The translations under genes and the position numbers were made by a program. Shown here in pieces: positions 44,766-56,596 of a DNA stretch of 64,000 nt; the stretch's first letter is position 1, and every line of letters starts with the position of its first letter. The notes under the pieces are model-generated. The model made no database searches. It was given only the letters and a program-made list of their open reading frames with translations, and was not told the origin of the DNA. The stretch lies in the NCBI RefSeq assembly GCF_019649055.1, contig NW_026570224.1:3596001-3660000 (forward strand), in the 5' to 3' direction. Origin of the DNA: Paramacrobiotus metropolitanus. Lineage: Eukaryota > Tardigrada > Eutardigrada > Parachela > Macrobiotidae.

Positions 44766-45565
44766 TTATGCATTTAATTGCGCAACTAAACGCAGTTCAA
44801 GAATAATGCTGTACCAAATGATAAAAGCAGTGGCTATGAAGATAAAAAAGTAATCAACTGTACATTCATTTAAATGGCTTAAGGATAATAAGGTGTGCAA
44901 AAATACAAACAAACGGGCGCAGAAATTTTGATCCGGTCGACTTGGTGAAAAAGGCTGCTGGGTTGCTCGGGAGATGGCCAATGGTGTCGGTGGAGAATCG
45001 AGGTTGTCATCGACGGATACCGGAACACCTGCTGTATATATCGCGGCAAAGCTTTCGTAATGTGTTCGACATAGTGGACAAGTCCTATAACACCAATAAC
45101 AAAATTTCAAATCGTCACTACACCCTCAGTTGAAATGCCTGGTATTTTTCTAACTTTACCACTTCTTTTTAACGAACCAATCAACTGGCACATAGTTTTC
45201 TAATATCTCGTTAATAGGTACTAATGTTACTTTCTTAATTAGTTATTATTATTATATAAACATTAATCTAAATCTAACCATAAGCGCGACTGGCTTAGCA
45301 GTCGATAGCACCTGTGATTTTCCACCGATTTATTTTCTCCGGCGTATTCGTAGTGTTCTCTGCTGTCTAGTTGCCGTATTTCTCCTTGGAAATGATCCCA
45401 TAACGCTATACAGTCATAGCAAAATTTGTGGAGGCATTGATTTAGCGAAACAGTTCGGACATGGGCTCCGTATTCCGTAAATGGTAGTCCATCCATAGTC
45501 CGGTCGGTTCCTCCTTTAGCGAATGGTTCAAAGCAAATGCAACATGTTTCGGTATATTCGTCCAT
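44766..45565 (-). CDS. Tail-anchored RING-finger protein, probable E3 ubiquitin ligase
   Basis: Exons are 45565-45312 and 45084-44766, totalling 573 nt and 190 residues; the intron splits an Arg codon just before the last cysteine pair. RING ligands are CCICFEPF near the start, then CLHKFCYDCIALW, and CPLC after the splice. The spacing between the third and fourth pairs is long, about 35 residues, unlike a classic RING where CPxC follows within 10-20. A Pro/Ser-rich linker follows. The C-terminal hydrophobic segment (DYFFIFIATAFIIWYSIILEL) is a membrane anchor close to the end. It likely ubiquitinates membrane-linked substrates at the ER or an endosomal compartment. No known family is assigned. 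Confidence 0.8.
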
Positions 45566-46079
45566 ATTCTGGAACTATCACATCCGTTTGTCATTTTACT
45601 TTATAATACATACATACATACATTTTTACATAATACATTGTGTTAGTTTTCAATATCAATGTTTGCAATACGGGAAATATTTTGCTGTTCCAAATTTCCC
45701 CGTGCGACTTTCAAAAGGACTATACAGCGTCACTGCCGAGTCAGGAACTGAACTCTGGACACCACGAAACCGTGCAAAGGGGCTGTCCCAAATTTAAGCC
45801 CGCTCCTCGCAGTCGTATACAATCAATCGTATCGCACCATTGACGGCGTTCGACAGTTGATTTTTGAAATAAAAAATTTTCCAACTTTTTAACTGGAAGT
45901 CGGGAAACCAGAATTGTTCTACAGTGAATTTGATTTGGTCTTTGTTACAGTGTTACTTATCATTTTGAATTACCCCTGCCTCTGAATCTGGTACATAGTA
46001 TAAGTATCTGTAATCGTATTTTTGACTTTCACAGAGGAATCAGTTAGAGGGCTTTTAATTTGATGAATGGTGCTGCTTG
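45566..46079. other. Divergent intergenic region between RING gene and TYW3
   Basis: The two genes are divergent with about 510 bp between start codons, so both promoters should lie here. I see no clear TATA box. Confidence 0.35.
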
Positions 46080-47338
46080 ATGGAGTCAATAGCAGACCAT
46101 AAGTTTTTCGAGGAGAAACCCGCCGTTGTATCCGATCTGTGTCGGACGGATGACACGAAGGACAACAGCAGAAAAGGCTCGTTTGACCGTGAAATCGAAG
46201 ACTTATTGCTGTACCTTAATGATCTGCGGCAATTTGTTTCCACCAGTTCATGTTCCGGGCGGGTTATTGTGTTTTCCCAGGTGTTTACTGGGTTTTAACC
46301 ACGATTGAAGAATATGCTCATATATAAAGAAACGCGCAATGATGATCCTGAGTTAATGTTTTGTCTCTTTAGGGTGCGATAGGTAAGGGAGCGTGCCAAT
46401 GGCATTTTGTTGCCCACAGCGAATATACGCCTACGCTCTTGGTAATTCCCGGTGTGCAGCAGTGTTGTATCTTTCTGAAAATTATCCGCATTAATTCATA
46501 TGGTTTAGACAAGCTCCGTGGAATCCCTGACGAAGAACCCAGCGTTTTTCGAGAATGATGTTTTTCTCAAATTTGAACCATTTATTCTGCATGTGCGGTG
46601 CGAAACACTGGCGGATGCGCAGAAACTGGTAAGCGCCGAGCAGCGTTTTTAAAGATAAATTATACATAATCGTACAGAATGAATTCGAGATACGTTCTGT
46701 TTTACATTTTAACAGACTGTTCATAGTGCGTCTTTGCAGCATGCAATCTCGGTTCAGTCTGGCTTCCGCAACTCCGGAATTACCATTCGGAAAAAAGGGA
46801 AAGAGGGATTCGCAATGCACGTGGTAAGTTGACGATGGATTGTGTTTGTACTCTAATAATCAAATACTCTAATAATCACTTTTGTATCCAAAAGTTTAAC
46901 TATAAATAGCTTTCAGAAATTCGAGAAAATTGCTGAAAAGCGAGAAATGCGAATTTTTTAAAAGTAGAAATATCGGGTTACTGTTGCAGGCAGTCAGATG
47001 TACCCATAATTTTGAAATGCCACTCGTTTTGAATGGAAAATTGGTTACAAATAGCGAGGTAACACAATAACAACGTGAAAACGCATGTGAAACCTATGCT
47101 TTTGAACTTTGTGATTTGCATTATTTTTTTGTAATGGCACAGAGCCTCATTAGCATTGGAGAACTTTTAGCTCGGAAGATGCAAAAGAATAACGACTTGA
47201 TTGATCGGTAAGAAACACTGCAGTTTCTCCAGTTGTGAATACTGAGGTGTACCTATTTTTAGGTTTTTCCATTCATTAAAGAGCGCTTTTGAGATTTCAA
47301 AGCCAGATTCTGATCCGGCTACTATACAATTCTTCTAA
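46080..47338 (+). CDS. tyw3: tRNA wybutosine-synthesising protein 3 (TYW3)
   Basis: Exons are 46080-46280, 46373-46441, 46509-46628, 46740-46823, 46990-47058, 47143-47207 and 47263-47338, an exact 684 nt and 227 residues. TYW3 is the SAM-dependent N4-methyltransferase of wybutosine synthesis on tRNA-Phe. Family marks are DRE-x-DL followed by FVSTSSCSGRVIVF, then WHFVAHSE, FKFEPFILHVRC (here LKFEPFILHVRCETLADAQ), the diagnostic SGFRNSGITIRKKGKEG, AVRCTHNFEMPL, and the C-terminal helix ARKMQKNNDLIDRFFHSL. The length is slightly below the human protein. The start ATG follows an in-frame TTG; an earlier ATG is not present in this frame. All introns are short (about 65-130 bp). Confidence 0.95.
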
Positions 47339-49509
47339 AAAATGATCTGGAATACTAGCTATGTATCTGTAGTCTGTCAGTTGCGGTTGCTCGCAATCGA
47401 ATTTTTCTCTCGGCTTGGACCAAGCAGACTTAGTCAGTTCCTTTCCAAAAATTATTAGCTTCGGTATGGATTGACAAGTTCATGTGTTTTCTTCGGCATT
47501 TGTATAGCTTTGATGTTTTGAATAAATATAAAAGAGATTGCCACAACGGCAAAGACAAGTTCCGTTTGGGCAGGACTGTTGCGATCTGTTTTTTTATAAT
47601 ATACAGTACAGTGGATATAAATAAACTAAATTTCTGTAATATACTTTTATGCATTTATGTAAAGAGCATTTCCCGGCAGTCTTATTATACGCGAAGCAAA
47701 AAGTGTATTGGTAGTTCCATACAATTGCATGACGATATTAAATAGTCCTAGAGTGTGTAGGCTGATTAAAATTGCAAAATCGATAAATTATGACAGTGCA
47801 CTGGATCGATGGGTTATGATATCCATATATCAAGTAAATAAGTCAAAAGCATGACGGATTCTCTTTCTCGAGAATTTTCACTATAAAGAGTTGTTTTTAG
47901 TTATGAATGGTTTTGAACCAGTTCTACCATTAATAGCGTTTTTATTGTTTTGTGTAGTTTGGCTTGTAAATAGTTTTACCTTGTGTGGTTGGTCTTGACT
48001 GGCTCCTTGATCCCTGGACTGAACGGCTTGTCCGTTGCTGGAAAAAAGTTAGATTCGTTTGTCTGATTGTCGCAGCTTAGCGTTAACTGTTAAATTAGAA
48101 TAGTATCCACAGGTGAACGATAAAATTCGATTTCTTACCTGGGGTTACTCTTCTGAATTAGCAGTACGTCGTGTACAGTTTTTGAAGGAATTGTTGAGAC
48201 GAGATACTGTGCAACCATTGCTAGAACGAAGCGCTTTCAGCTGTGATGTGGACTGCTCATTTATTGTCCCTGTGTTGCTACATGGACTGGATGGAAGTGT
48301 ATTTTGTATCACTCGTATTTACATTCCAATCGCTCTGAGCTGGCATTGCTAGTGGGGAAAGTTGCCAGGACATCAATAAGTCGATTTTGTGGATTATTGC
48401 ATGCGTGATGCGGTTAGTACTATTGGACCCATTTACAGACGTATCTGTTTTGATAGTCCATGGAAAATCTGCCGCCGGTATTGTTGTGCTTGCTGCATCC
48501 AGTTCGCAACGATGGGAAAATGCATGTCGCAAGGTACTATGCGTAACAGTTATGTAGCGATTTTGACTGCCGTGGTGCCGTCATTGCTGGATTAAATACA
48601 AAATTACTCCAGTATATTGCGGGTAGAATGAAGCTTGCGTGTGCTGTCTGTTTTTTTTGAAAATGCACTAAATTCACCCATTTTTAAATACTTCATACTC
48701 TTAACTTTCGAACGAGTAAGCCGTAACTTACAGTAAAATGGAGTGACCCCGTACTCTGTAACACGTTCCAAACTTCCCATGTTCCCATACAAAATTAAAC
48801 TGGTATACGAGTATAAAAATTGTACATAATTATGAGTAAAATTTTATGCGTTGATGGATGTCACTGCAGATAAACAAAAACCCACTACAGACCCCCTATA
48901 GTTTGCTAAATACAAATTAGCACTATACTCGTAGCTTTTATTAATTTGTGCATCTCTGAGTTTTATCTCTACAAATACGTTTTGAATAAATAAAAATCTC
49001 TGCCTCTTTTATATATATGGAACAGGCTAATAAAAAGGCGAACAGCTGCTGAGACTATTTTTGGAACCACATAACTCGCACTATTATAGTGAAACTATAG
49101 TGCAGTTATACCGAAAGCGTTCATGCCATGTAGACATCTGATTGTCAGTTGTTGACTGGCAGATTGAGGTATAATCGGCTCTGCAGTCATTTTGTAGATA
49201 CCTTTTAGGTGTAGGCTGAGGTGGGATCGATGCCGCAGGTTACATTTGCGATTCCATTTCGTGCCTCTTTATCGAGCGTGTGAGTTCCGGCACCTCGCAT
49301 TCCTGTGAACACTACCTACTTGATTAACATTCTATGCACATCAACTTTTGATCAAGAGCCTTCCCAGTGCACAGTTGCGCACATTAGCGTGGCCTTAACG
49401 AACATTTTGTCTGTGGATGTGAGAGCCCATTGACTTGTATGTCGATATTAATTTCGCTGTTGATCGGTGTGATACAGGTGGCTGGCGTACAATAACGGCC
49501 TCTATATAT
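47339..49509. other. Intergenic; possible unassigned exon near 48350-48570
   Basis: Mostly AT-rich. At about 48350-48570 on the plus strand a frame with a coding look contains LLDPFTDVSVLIVHGKSAAG followed by IVVLAASSSQRWENACRK and a stop after VTVM. I do not recognise it; it could be an exon, a pseudogene remnant, or chance. Confidence 0.3.
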
Positions 49510-51849
49510 ATGGACAACATACCGGATGGACGGAAAGCACCATCCCCGGAAAGCAGGCGTCGGGCTCGGTTATCCTTCGATGATGATGATGAAGACGATT
49601 ACGATATTCAATCTGCACGCACAGGTTAGTTAGAGAGTTCAGCCGACTTGACGCCGGAATCGGATCATACGTCGATGGATTAGCCGCAGTGTGCTGTGTA
49701 CCATTAAATAATCGCCCGACTGATTCTTCTTGCATTTCATTTGATCGATTTTTATTGCGATCTGCTGCTCTTTATTTTTCCTCTCCTGCCGAGCAGGGAT
49801 CGTATTTTATCATCTTTCAGGAAATAGGTCAGCATTCAACAGCGACATGCAGCGGCCAAAGATGGTGTACTCCAGGGCGGAAGACGAAGAAGCTGGTTTT
49901 ATGGAAACCAAGGTGAGGTGTTCCGTAAAAATGGCAACTAATTCGGTTTTTATTGCGCATTATATTTTGTAGCCTATCATCGCGCGAACATTAGCCAGGC
50001 AGTCAATTGATAAACATATCACTGAACAAGAAGTGGAAGCAATTGCTTTAGATGGACTTGGAGGGAGAGATGACGAAGAATCAAGGTAATAATTCAATTT
50101 AACCAGCGTCATGACGGATTACATAATAAGCAGTAGCTAGCCGTTACATTTTCATACGATTGTGCTTCATCAAGGTTGTTTCAGCTCGTGCGTATACTGC
50201 ATTACACAGTCCAAATTTTTCTTGTGTTGATATTGAGTATTAAGCAGTATTCTGGTATTCCTTGTTTCGTAGTTGCATATCGTATAATTGCATTATAACA
50301 TAAAATAATTATTGTGTTGCATTTCGTTCGCCGCTTTGCGTTGGCGAAATTATTCAACCATGGTTACAGATACCACAAAGACCGACCACGAGCGCCAAGA
50401 GTTCCCTTTCGAGGCAGCAGAGTAAGTATTTTTTATTCTGAGTGATCTTTTGAATAACTGCCCAACTGTAATAATTTTTAAAGGTTAGCACGGACGACCA
50501 GCATAGCGAAGAATTGCGTCGGCATTTCCAACGGCGCAGCTCCTTGCGTAAAGCACCGGAAGTCGCAGCTGGCAACTTGGACATGGGAACTGGATTGTCT
50601 TCGGTGGGTAGAAAGGCCGCCCATCTTTTCTTTAAAAAAGTATCGAGTGTGACCATCGTGCCGGTAACATTAACGAAGAATCGAGAGAATTAACGTTAAT
50701 TGATACTGTCTTGTGAGTACGATGCTGCACGTGAAATCTAGATTTCTCATTTATCTGGATGCACCGAAAATCAGACTCTTGATTGAGATTATGAAACAAT
50801 TTTGGTTTTTATATTTGAACAGGATCGCATTTCCTCTCCGAACCCGCCAGGGACAAATGAAAAAATTGATGCTTGGCTGGACGAGATGAAACGGAATCGG
50901 CCGCGTTCGGCTGCTGTTACAAAGATTCAGTATTCAAAGTATGCAGTTACAGTAGTACTTACTCGTACTTCAATTGCATATTGGCTGGGATATCGCTTTC
51001 ATGGCTGTGTTTTGGGTTTAATAAAACAAAACTGTGAAGTCTTTATTAATGTTTGTCTGCATCGTAGCCCAATGCCGGACACGGAAACATTAATGCAGGG
51101 ATGGCCGAGTGGTATGGAGCACATGTTGCGTTATCCAGAACAAACCATTTCCAATCTCGACTGTTCTCTGGAGGAATATATCGATATTATTTGTGGTACG
51201 TACGCAAATGTGGTATAACGTTTCACAGGTAGGAGTGCAGTCATTTCACAGTGTACAAGCCCTACTAACCCGGCTAACAGCAAGCGGTGACCTTTAACGG
51301 TGCAAATCGAACATAGAAAGCTTGCCTCAAGAAAGCAGTCTGTTGTAAGGTGTTATTGACCTTGGACATTTTGAAGTCAAGGATGAAAGCTATGGATAAA
51401 TGCAGAATAAATTTCAAAGATGTTTTTGACGAAATTATAGCAAGTAGCAAGGTGGAATGCTGGTGGAATGATCTGTTCAGCTTATATTTAGATTTCAAGG
51501 ACATTCCAAGGTGAGCATTCTTTATGGATTCTCAAGTTGACGCGTCCGAGTTTTTAAACTTTTTCCGGTGATAGTACAGCAGCCGGTTATTGCGCGCACA
51601 TTTTGAGTTTAAATCGGTGAAATTCAATGTTTTGAGCACCAAAAGCAGTAACGTACACTATAGAACTGTTTACGAGTCCGCAGTGGTGTTTTTTCTCGCA
51701 AGAGGGGTGCAAACGAGTAGAAACTCAGCTTAATTAATGACCGGTATGGATTTCGCAGCGCTGGTGGGCATCCCGGTGTATGATGGCAACAGGATGGAAT
51801 CGCTACACCATCTGTTCAGCTTATATTTAGATTTCAAGGACATTCCAAG
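49510..51849 (+). CDS. ift46: Intraflagellar transport protein 46-like gene, central core apparently missing
   Basis: Exons are 49510-49624, 49821-49912, 49973-50085, 50370-50421, about 50485-50603, 50823-50938, 51068-51195 and 51759-51849, with a possible further exon downstream. IFT46 is an IFT-B subunit needed to build cilia. The first exon has an acidic disordered start (SFDDDDEDDYD). The C-terminal half is clear: NEKIDAWLDEM, then PMPDTETLMQGWP, LDCSLEEYIDIIC joined to ALVGIPVYDGNRMESLHHLF and SLYLDFKDIP, all as in IFT46. The region usually between them (ELFQYI, LKPFIPDFIPAVGDIDAF) is not visible; exons 3-5 look disordered instead. Exon 6 begins only about 220 bp after exon 5, so the core is not merely an overlooked exon there. 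The last exon and stop codon are not identified. Confidence 0.75.
51465..51540 (+). repeat. Partial duplicate of the last identified IFT46 exon and its donor
   Basis: About 70 bp (ATCTGTTCAGCTTATATTTAG onward through the donor and intron start) is nearly identical to 51808-51880. Both contain the exon end CATTCCAAG|GTGAGC. The first copy has no upstream exon half or acceptor, so it is a nonfunctional duplicate within the intron. Confidence 0.8.
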
Positions 51850-52991
51850 GTGAGCATTCGTTATGGATTTTCAAGTTGCATATGGAGCAAAGTGTATCTG
51901 TTATTAGGTCTATGTGATAGTTACGACCGGCGGATCATATACATGCGAAAAGGCTTTATCGCCAGAAAATTGGCTCAGATCTATGGACTAATGGTCTTGC
52001 GCAAGCATACGGGATTCAGCTTGGTGTTGCAATTTGTACATGTTATCGATTTTTTACTCAGTGAGCACGGCAGTGAGCACGCTGAGCAGAACGCATGCGG
52101 CGCATTAAAGGTTTGGTCCTGGGGGCGCCTGTACAGCAAGAAGATTTTTGTACTCGTAATGTCTAATTACATCCTCTTCAGTGCTGTGTGACTGGAGTAA
52201 ATAGGAAAAAATAAAGCGCGAAACAATTCACAGAATTAGTCGAGCTGGATACGTGGCAAAATTGAAAAAAATCTCGATACTGTCTCAAAAAAAACTTTAA
52301 GAAATCCCTATTGTGTAGTTTATAAAGGACGTCTTAATTGAAATATGACAATGCCTGCCAGTTACGACCAACGAGGATAACGTTACACAATGGATCTTCC
52401 ATAAAATTAATATGTTAAGGGGCGTGATCAGAAAACATAATATATGTATTTCGGTTTCCGTACATTTTTGCGTTAAAACTAAGAAACTGGTCACATTAAC
52501 AGGTTACTGTAACTTAAGTTTAAATTTTAAAACAGAAAAATGAAAGTGCGTTGTTTGGGAAAATCCTCCATGCCGTATGCAACCGCACACGGGGATTAAT
52601 TTCTGTGAAAGGTTTTCAGTGCCCCTGGGCACTAGTTGGCAATCAGCTTGAGAGCTTGCAAACGCTCAAAGTGGAAGTAAACATTCCGCGGGGCAGTTCA
52701 CAGCAGCTGACTAATGCTGGCTTCTTATCACACATTATTTTTCAACTTTAAGGTCTAAGGAAGTTTATCGCTTCGTAGTGTCAAATAGTCAACCAGAATA
52801 ACCTCTTACCAGAGTTGATATCGGATATATTCACAAGCAGTATCGGATGAATAGTGGACAGTTGTGTGAAGGTTGATTTGTGTTATCGTGATGCTCTACA
52901 ACACCAATCAGCATACACTGATTGGGACTGTCAGGTTCTTGTCTAGAACCAGTAGACAGTTCTCTTGGACATCGTTGAACACGTGTTGGCA
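51850..52991. other. 3' region of IFT46 and 5' flank of the Ig gene
   Basis: May hold a final IFT46 exon that I could not identify. No other supported ORF. Confidence 0.35.
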
Positions 52992-54986
52992 ATGCTTTTA
53001 TATCTTCCTTTTCAGCTGATATTTTCCTATCTACTGTGCATAGTGGTTATCGATGGATTCCGAATCACCGGGATTAATTTGACGGAGGAATTTCGTGGCC
53101 TTGACTTCCATGCGATTCTGCTGACGCTCAACTCCAGTGCCGTACTTTCGTGTGGTGGATATGGTGGAAATGCTACCTGGACGAATCCGTCCTTGGCTCA
53201 ATTCTCTGAGGGATCTCGGCCTGTGGATCTGCGGACACGGGTGGATGGAAATGGGACACTTAAGCTGTCTTCCATAACCAGGGAGGATGGAGGTTAGTTC
53301 CGTCAATTCTCTCAGATTTGATACGGATGGTCGGGATGGATTTTACTTTATATATCTGTAGTATATATATCTGTTTAATATTACAAATGTATTAATTTTG
53401 TTTGTACGTTATCTTTGGCTCATTTATTTCTCCGGGTTTCCGAAATAATCATTAAATTTTTTGGCACTGATTTGGCTAAATACAAACTACAAATTGAGGA
53501 CGTTTAAGTACTGTTAGCTTGTTAAAATGTTATTATTTAATGTTATACTCATTAGTCAGTATACTGTACATTTTCAGATATTTTGACATTGTCGTTATTT
53601 TAAAGCCGACACTTTAACTGCGGAATGCGGTAACGTGGGGTAAAACAATTGTCGAGTTGGAATAGCTGATCTTCGTACAAAATAAATTTTTTTACACAAT
53701 TGAGCTCGTCTTGCAGTGTATTGAGTTTTTGTAATTCAGTGGCAAGCAGTGAGTTATCTGATCGGATTTAATTAACAATAAATAGTGCAAAAATTTTATT
53801 GTTGAATAATAGCACTGCTTATTTACCTGTCATTGTGGACAGTAACTTTCCGAGGGAATAGATTTTATTCGTTCTCGACTTTATGTCAGTGATGTTTGAT
53901 GTAAATAGAGTAGAAGTACTGTAGATGGCGCAGCTGAACTAATTTTTATTCTCTTTAGGCTTTTACTGGTGCAGTCGCGCTGACAACACTACCGCCTCTT
54001 CCGTCTGGCACGTAATGATCGACCCATGGTTCCGTCACAATGTGGAAATGGAAAGCATCACCTACGGATGGTTCGCGGGACTGGGCACGCTTTTGATCGG
54101 TATCACTGTGGGCATGATGAAGGTCGTGGTGCGCCTGTGTTGTCCGCAGTGTCACGCACGGGACAGTGCCGCTGCCCGTGTCCAGCAGGTCCGGCAGCTG
54201 ATTGTCAATCTTGAAGAATATCGACATGACCAAGCCACGCGCATGCGCGATAACTACAACTCCCAGGTGAACAAACTGAAAGAAAGCTGTGCTCAGCAGA
54301 TGGAAAGTCTTCGCGATCACTACGGGACCAAAATAGCACGTTTCCGCAACTATCGCCTCCCGCTGGGCAACTTCCGCGAACAGTACTGGCAGCAGTGCAG
54401 CCGGATACGCGATTACAGTTCGGTACAGATGGAACGACTGCAGGACAACTACGCCAAGAATCTGGGACGATTACGCACGTACAGTGTGGTGCAGTTGGAA
54501 CGCTTTCGTGAGCAGTACAAAATCCAACACAAGCATATGGTGAAAATTCTGGAAGCCATGAATTTTAACATGGAAACATGTCGCAGCGGGGAGATGACGC
54601 CGGGGGATTCTATGGCTTTGAATATAGAACTGAGTCTGGCCAATATGCCCATGGAGTCGTCGGTGGGACGGGGTCGGTCGGCTTCGTCGGACAGTATAAC
54701 CATTGAGCAGGGTGAGACGGAGTTTATTGTACAAGTTGGTATGGAAGTGCCCTTACGCTTCGAAATGCAGTCGTCCTCCCTGATGGATGCTTCCAGTCTG
54801 AATTATGCTACTCCGCCGACGGGGAGCTTCTTTGATCAAGAGGAAGGTGCACCACCGGTGTTGAGTGAGAATAAAGTATTAGAAGGGACGGAAAATAGTG
54901 CAGAAGGGCTCGAAACTGGATTGGGTCAAGGAAATGAAAATGGAAGTGGTGATAAAGCGCTGACATATTTTGAATCGCCTGTCTAA
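52992..54986 (+). CDS. Single-pass membrane protein with one Ig domain and cytoplasmic 11-residue repeats
   Basis: Exons are 52992-53292 and 53959-54986, giving 442 residues in exact frame. The N-terminal signal peptide is MLLYLPFQLIFSYLLCIVVI. The Ig domain has Cys in VLSCGGYGG and the closing EDGGFYWC (D-x-G-x-Y-x-C). A TM segment lies at about residues 136-159 (YGWFAGLGTLLIGITVGMMK), followed by a CCPQC cluster near the membrane, a possible palmitoylation site. The cytoplasmic part has nine near-perfect undecad repeats, about residues 196-293 (for example FREQYWQQCSR, IRDYSSVQMER, LQDNYAKNLGR, LRTYSVVQLER). A Ser/Gly/Glu-rich tail follows. Comparable single-pass Ig or leucine-rich-repeat membrane proteins with similar cytoplasmic repeats occur in arthropods, from memory, but I cannot name an ortholog. 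The role is likely adhesion or surface signalling. Confidence 0.8.
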
Positions 54987-56596
54987 ACTATTTTTCTTTT
55001 TTTTTGTTCTTATTCGGTTTTACTGGTGTGAACTCTGAATTGACGTTTCAAACAGTTTGGCATCTCTCTGAAATTTTACTCAGAAATTATGTAGTAGGTA
55101 GTTTTATTCAGATTACTTTGTGAAAATGTTTTCGCGTAGTAAGAAAAAGATCAATAATACGTCCGGCCTCATAGTCTGGGGATCTTGCTAACCAAAAACT
55201 TTGGAAAAAAAACTGACACCACCATCAAATTGGCCATGGTCCAGAGCTAGGTCACATATATTTGATTTTAATTCGTTCGACTAGAGTCGTGCCGGCATGA
55301 TGCCGCAACGTTTTGTTTGCGAACGTGAACTTTATAACGCATTTAAAAAAGATCGATCATACGTGCGGCCTCCCCACAGTCCGGAGATCTCTAACCAAAT
55401 ACCTTTTAAAAATCTGACCATGACACCGCCGGCAGAGCGGCCGTGCCCGGGCCGTGGTCCAGACTCCAGAACTGCTTCACATGGCTTTTGGTATTTAATA
55501 CTACGATCGAATCGTCGCGCTCTAGATCGTTTTTCATCAAAGGTTTTGAATAATCGCGTACAAGTATAAAATAATATAAGCTGAACTTGAGGGGGTGAAC
55601 CGGTACTGTGGTACTGTACATATTGTACATGGACCAAATTCGTGTACGCGTTTTAATTGGTGGTTATCAACAACTTGCGTAGTTAAGATTTATTACTCAT
55701 TTGAAAACCCAAATTAACAAACTAAAAAAATTATAAATTTTATTTTATAAATTTGTGGATATAAAATGAAAAAAAAAACTGAAGGACTAGAACCGTGTAA
55801 CTTTATTGGCACCCAGGCCGAATTAATACTATAACAAAACAATCCCAACCGAATTTTTGTTGCCGTTTCTTTGCTCTCCAACCCCAACTACAACAGTACA
55901 GCAATAAAAAAAATCCCCACTTATTTTAAAGGATTTCAACAGATTTTGATGTTCAATTGAATTTATCTTGATTTATTTTTGCACCGGGATTTTTGTCTCC
56001 GATGTGCATTTTTTAGTTTGCGGCGTCTTTTGCCCTGCATCTCACGGCGCCTTTTGACAGGTTTTTCTGTCCGTGCTCGCTGTGATTTAGTCATTTTGCC
56101 ACTATACCACCGGGGACAATACTAAAAGAGTGCTTTTTTGTCTCCCGAACGTGCAGAGTAGCGGGTTCTACACATACTTCGTATTAGTGATAATGATGAG
56201 TTTTCTTTGATACACTCGCAGATTTACAGCAAGCAAGTACTAAATTATTATCATTTTATCACTCGCTTATACCTTACGGTCCTTACCTAATTACGATTTA
56301 CGAGTACGAATCCTTACTAAAATTGTAAACTAATAAGTAATTTTATTGTTTAACGTAGAAGTAGTTATATAACGTAGCAGTAGTTACTCTATAAAGCGAG
56401 AAAATAATTCAGAATAAGCAGCTCGTTATAGCTGGTAGAGTAAGTTGAAGCTTGGAGATTTCGTACCAGCTACTGTAGTACATTTTTTTTATTCTAACAT
56501 ACAGTAATTATATGATACGATATATATCATTTGCGGCAACTGAAGACAGACGTTCCTAACAGTCAGTTTGCGGTTATCGTGATTCGTGATCGCAGA
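54987..56596. other. Intergenic, with an old direct duplication
   Basis: Segments at about 55140-55250 and 55345-55470 share AAAAAGATC, TACGTCCGGCCTC/TACGTGCGGCCTC, GATCTTGCTAACCAAA/GATCTCTAACCAAATA and GTGGTCCAGA, so they are diverged direct copies. No gene is supported. Confidence 0.5.
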
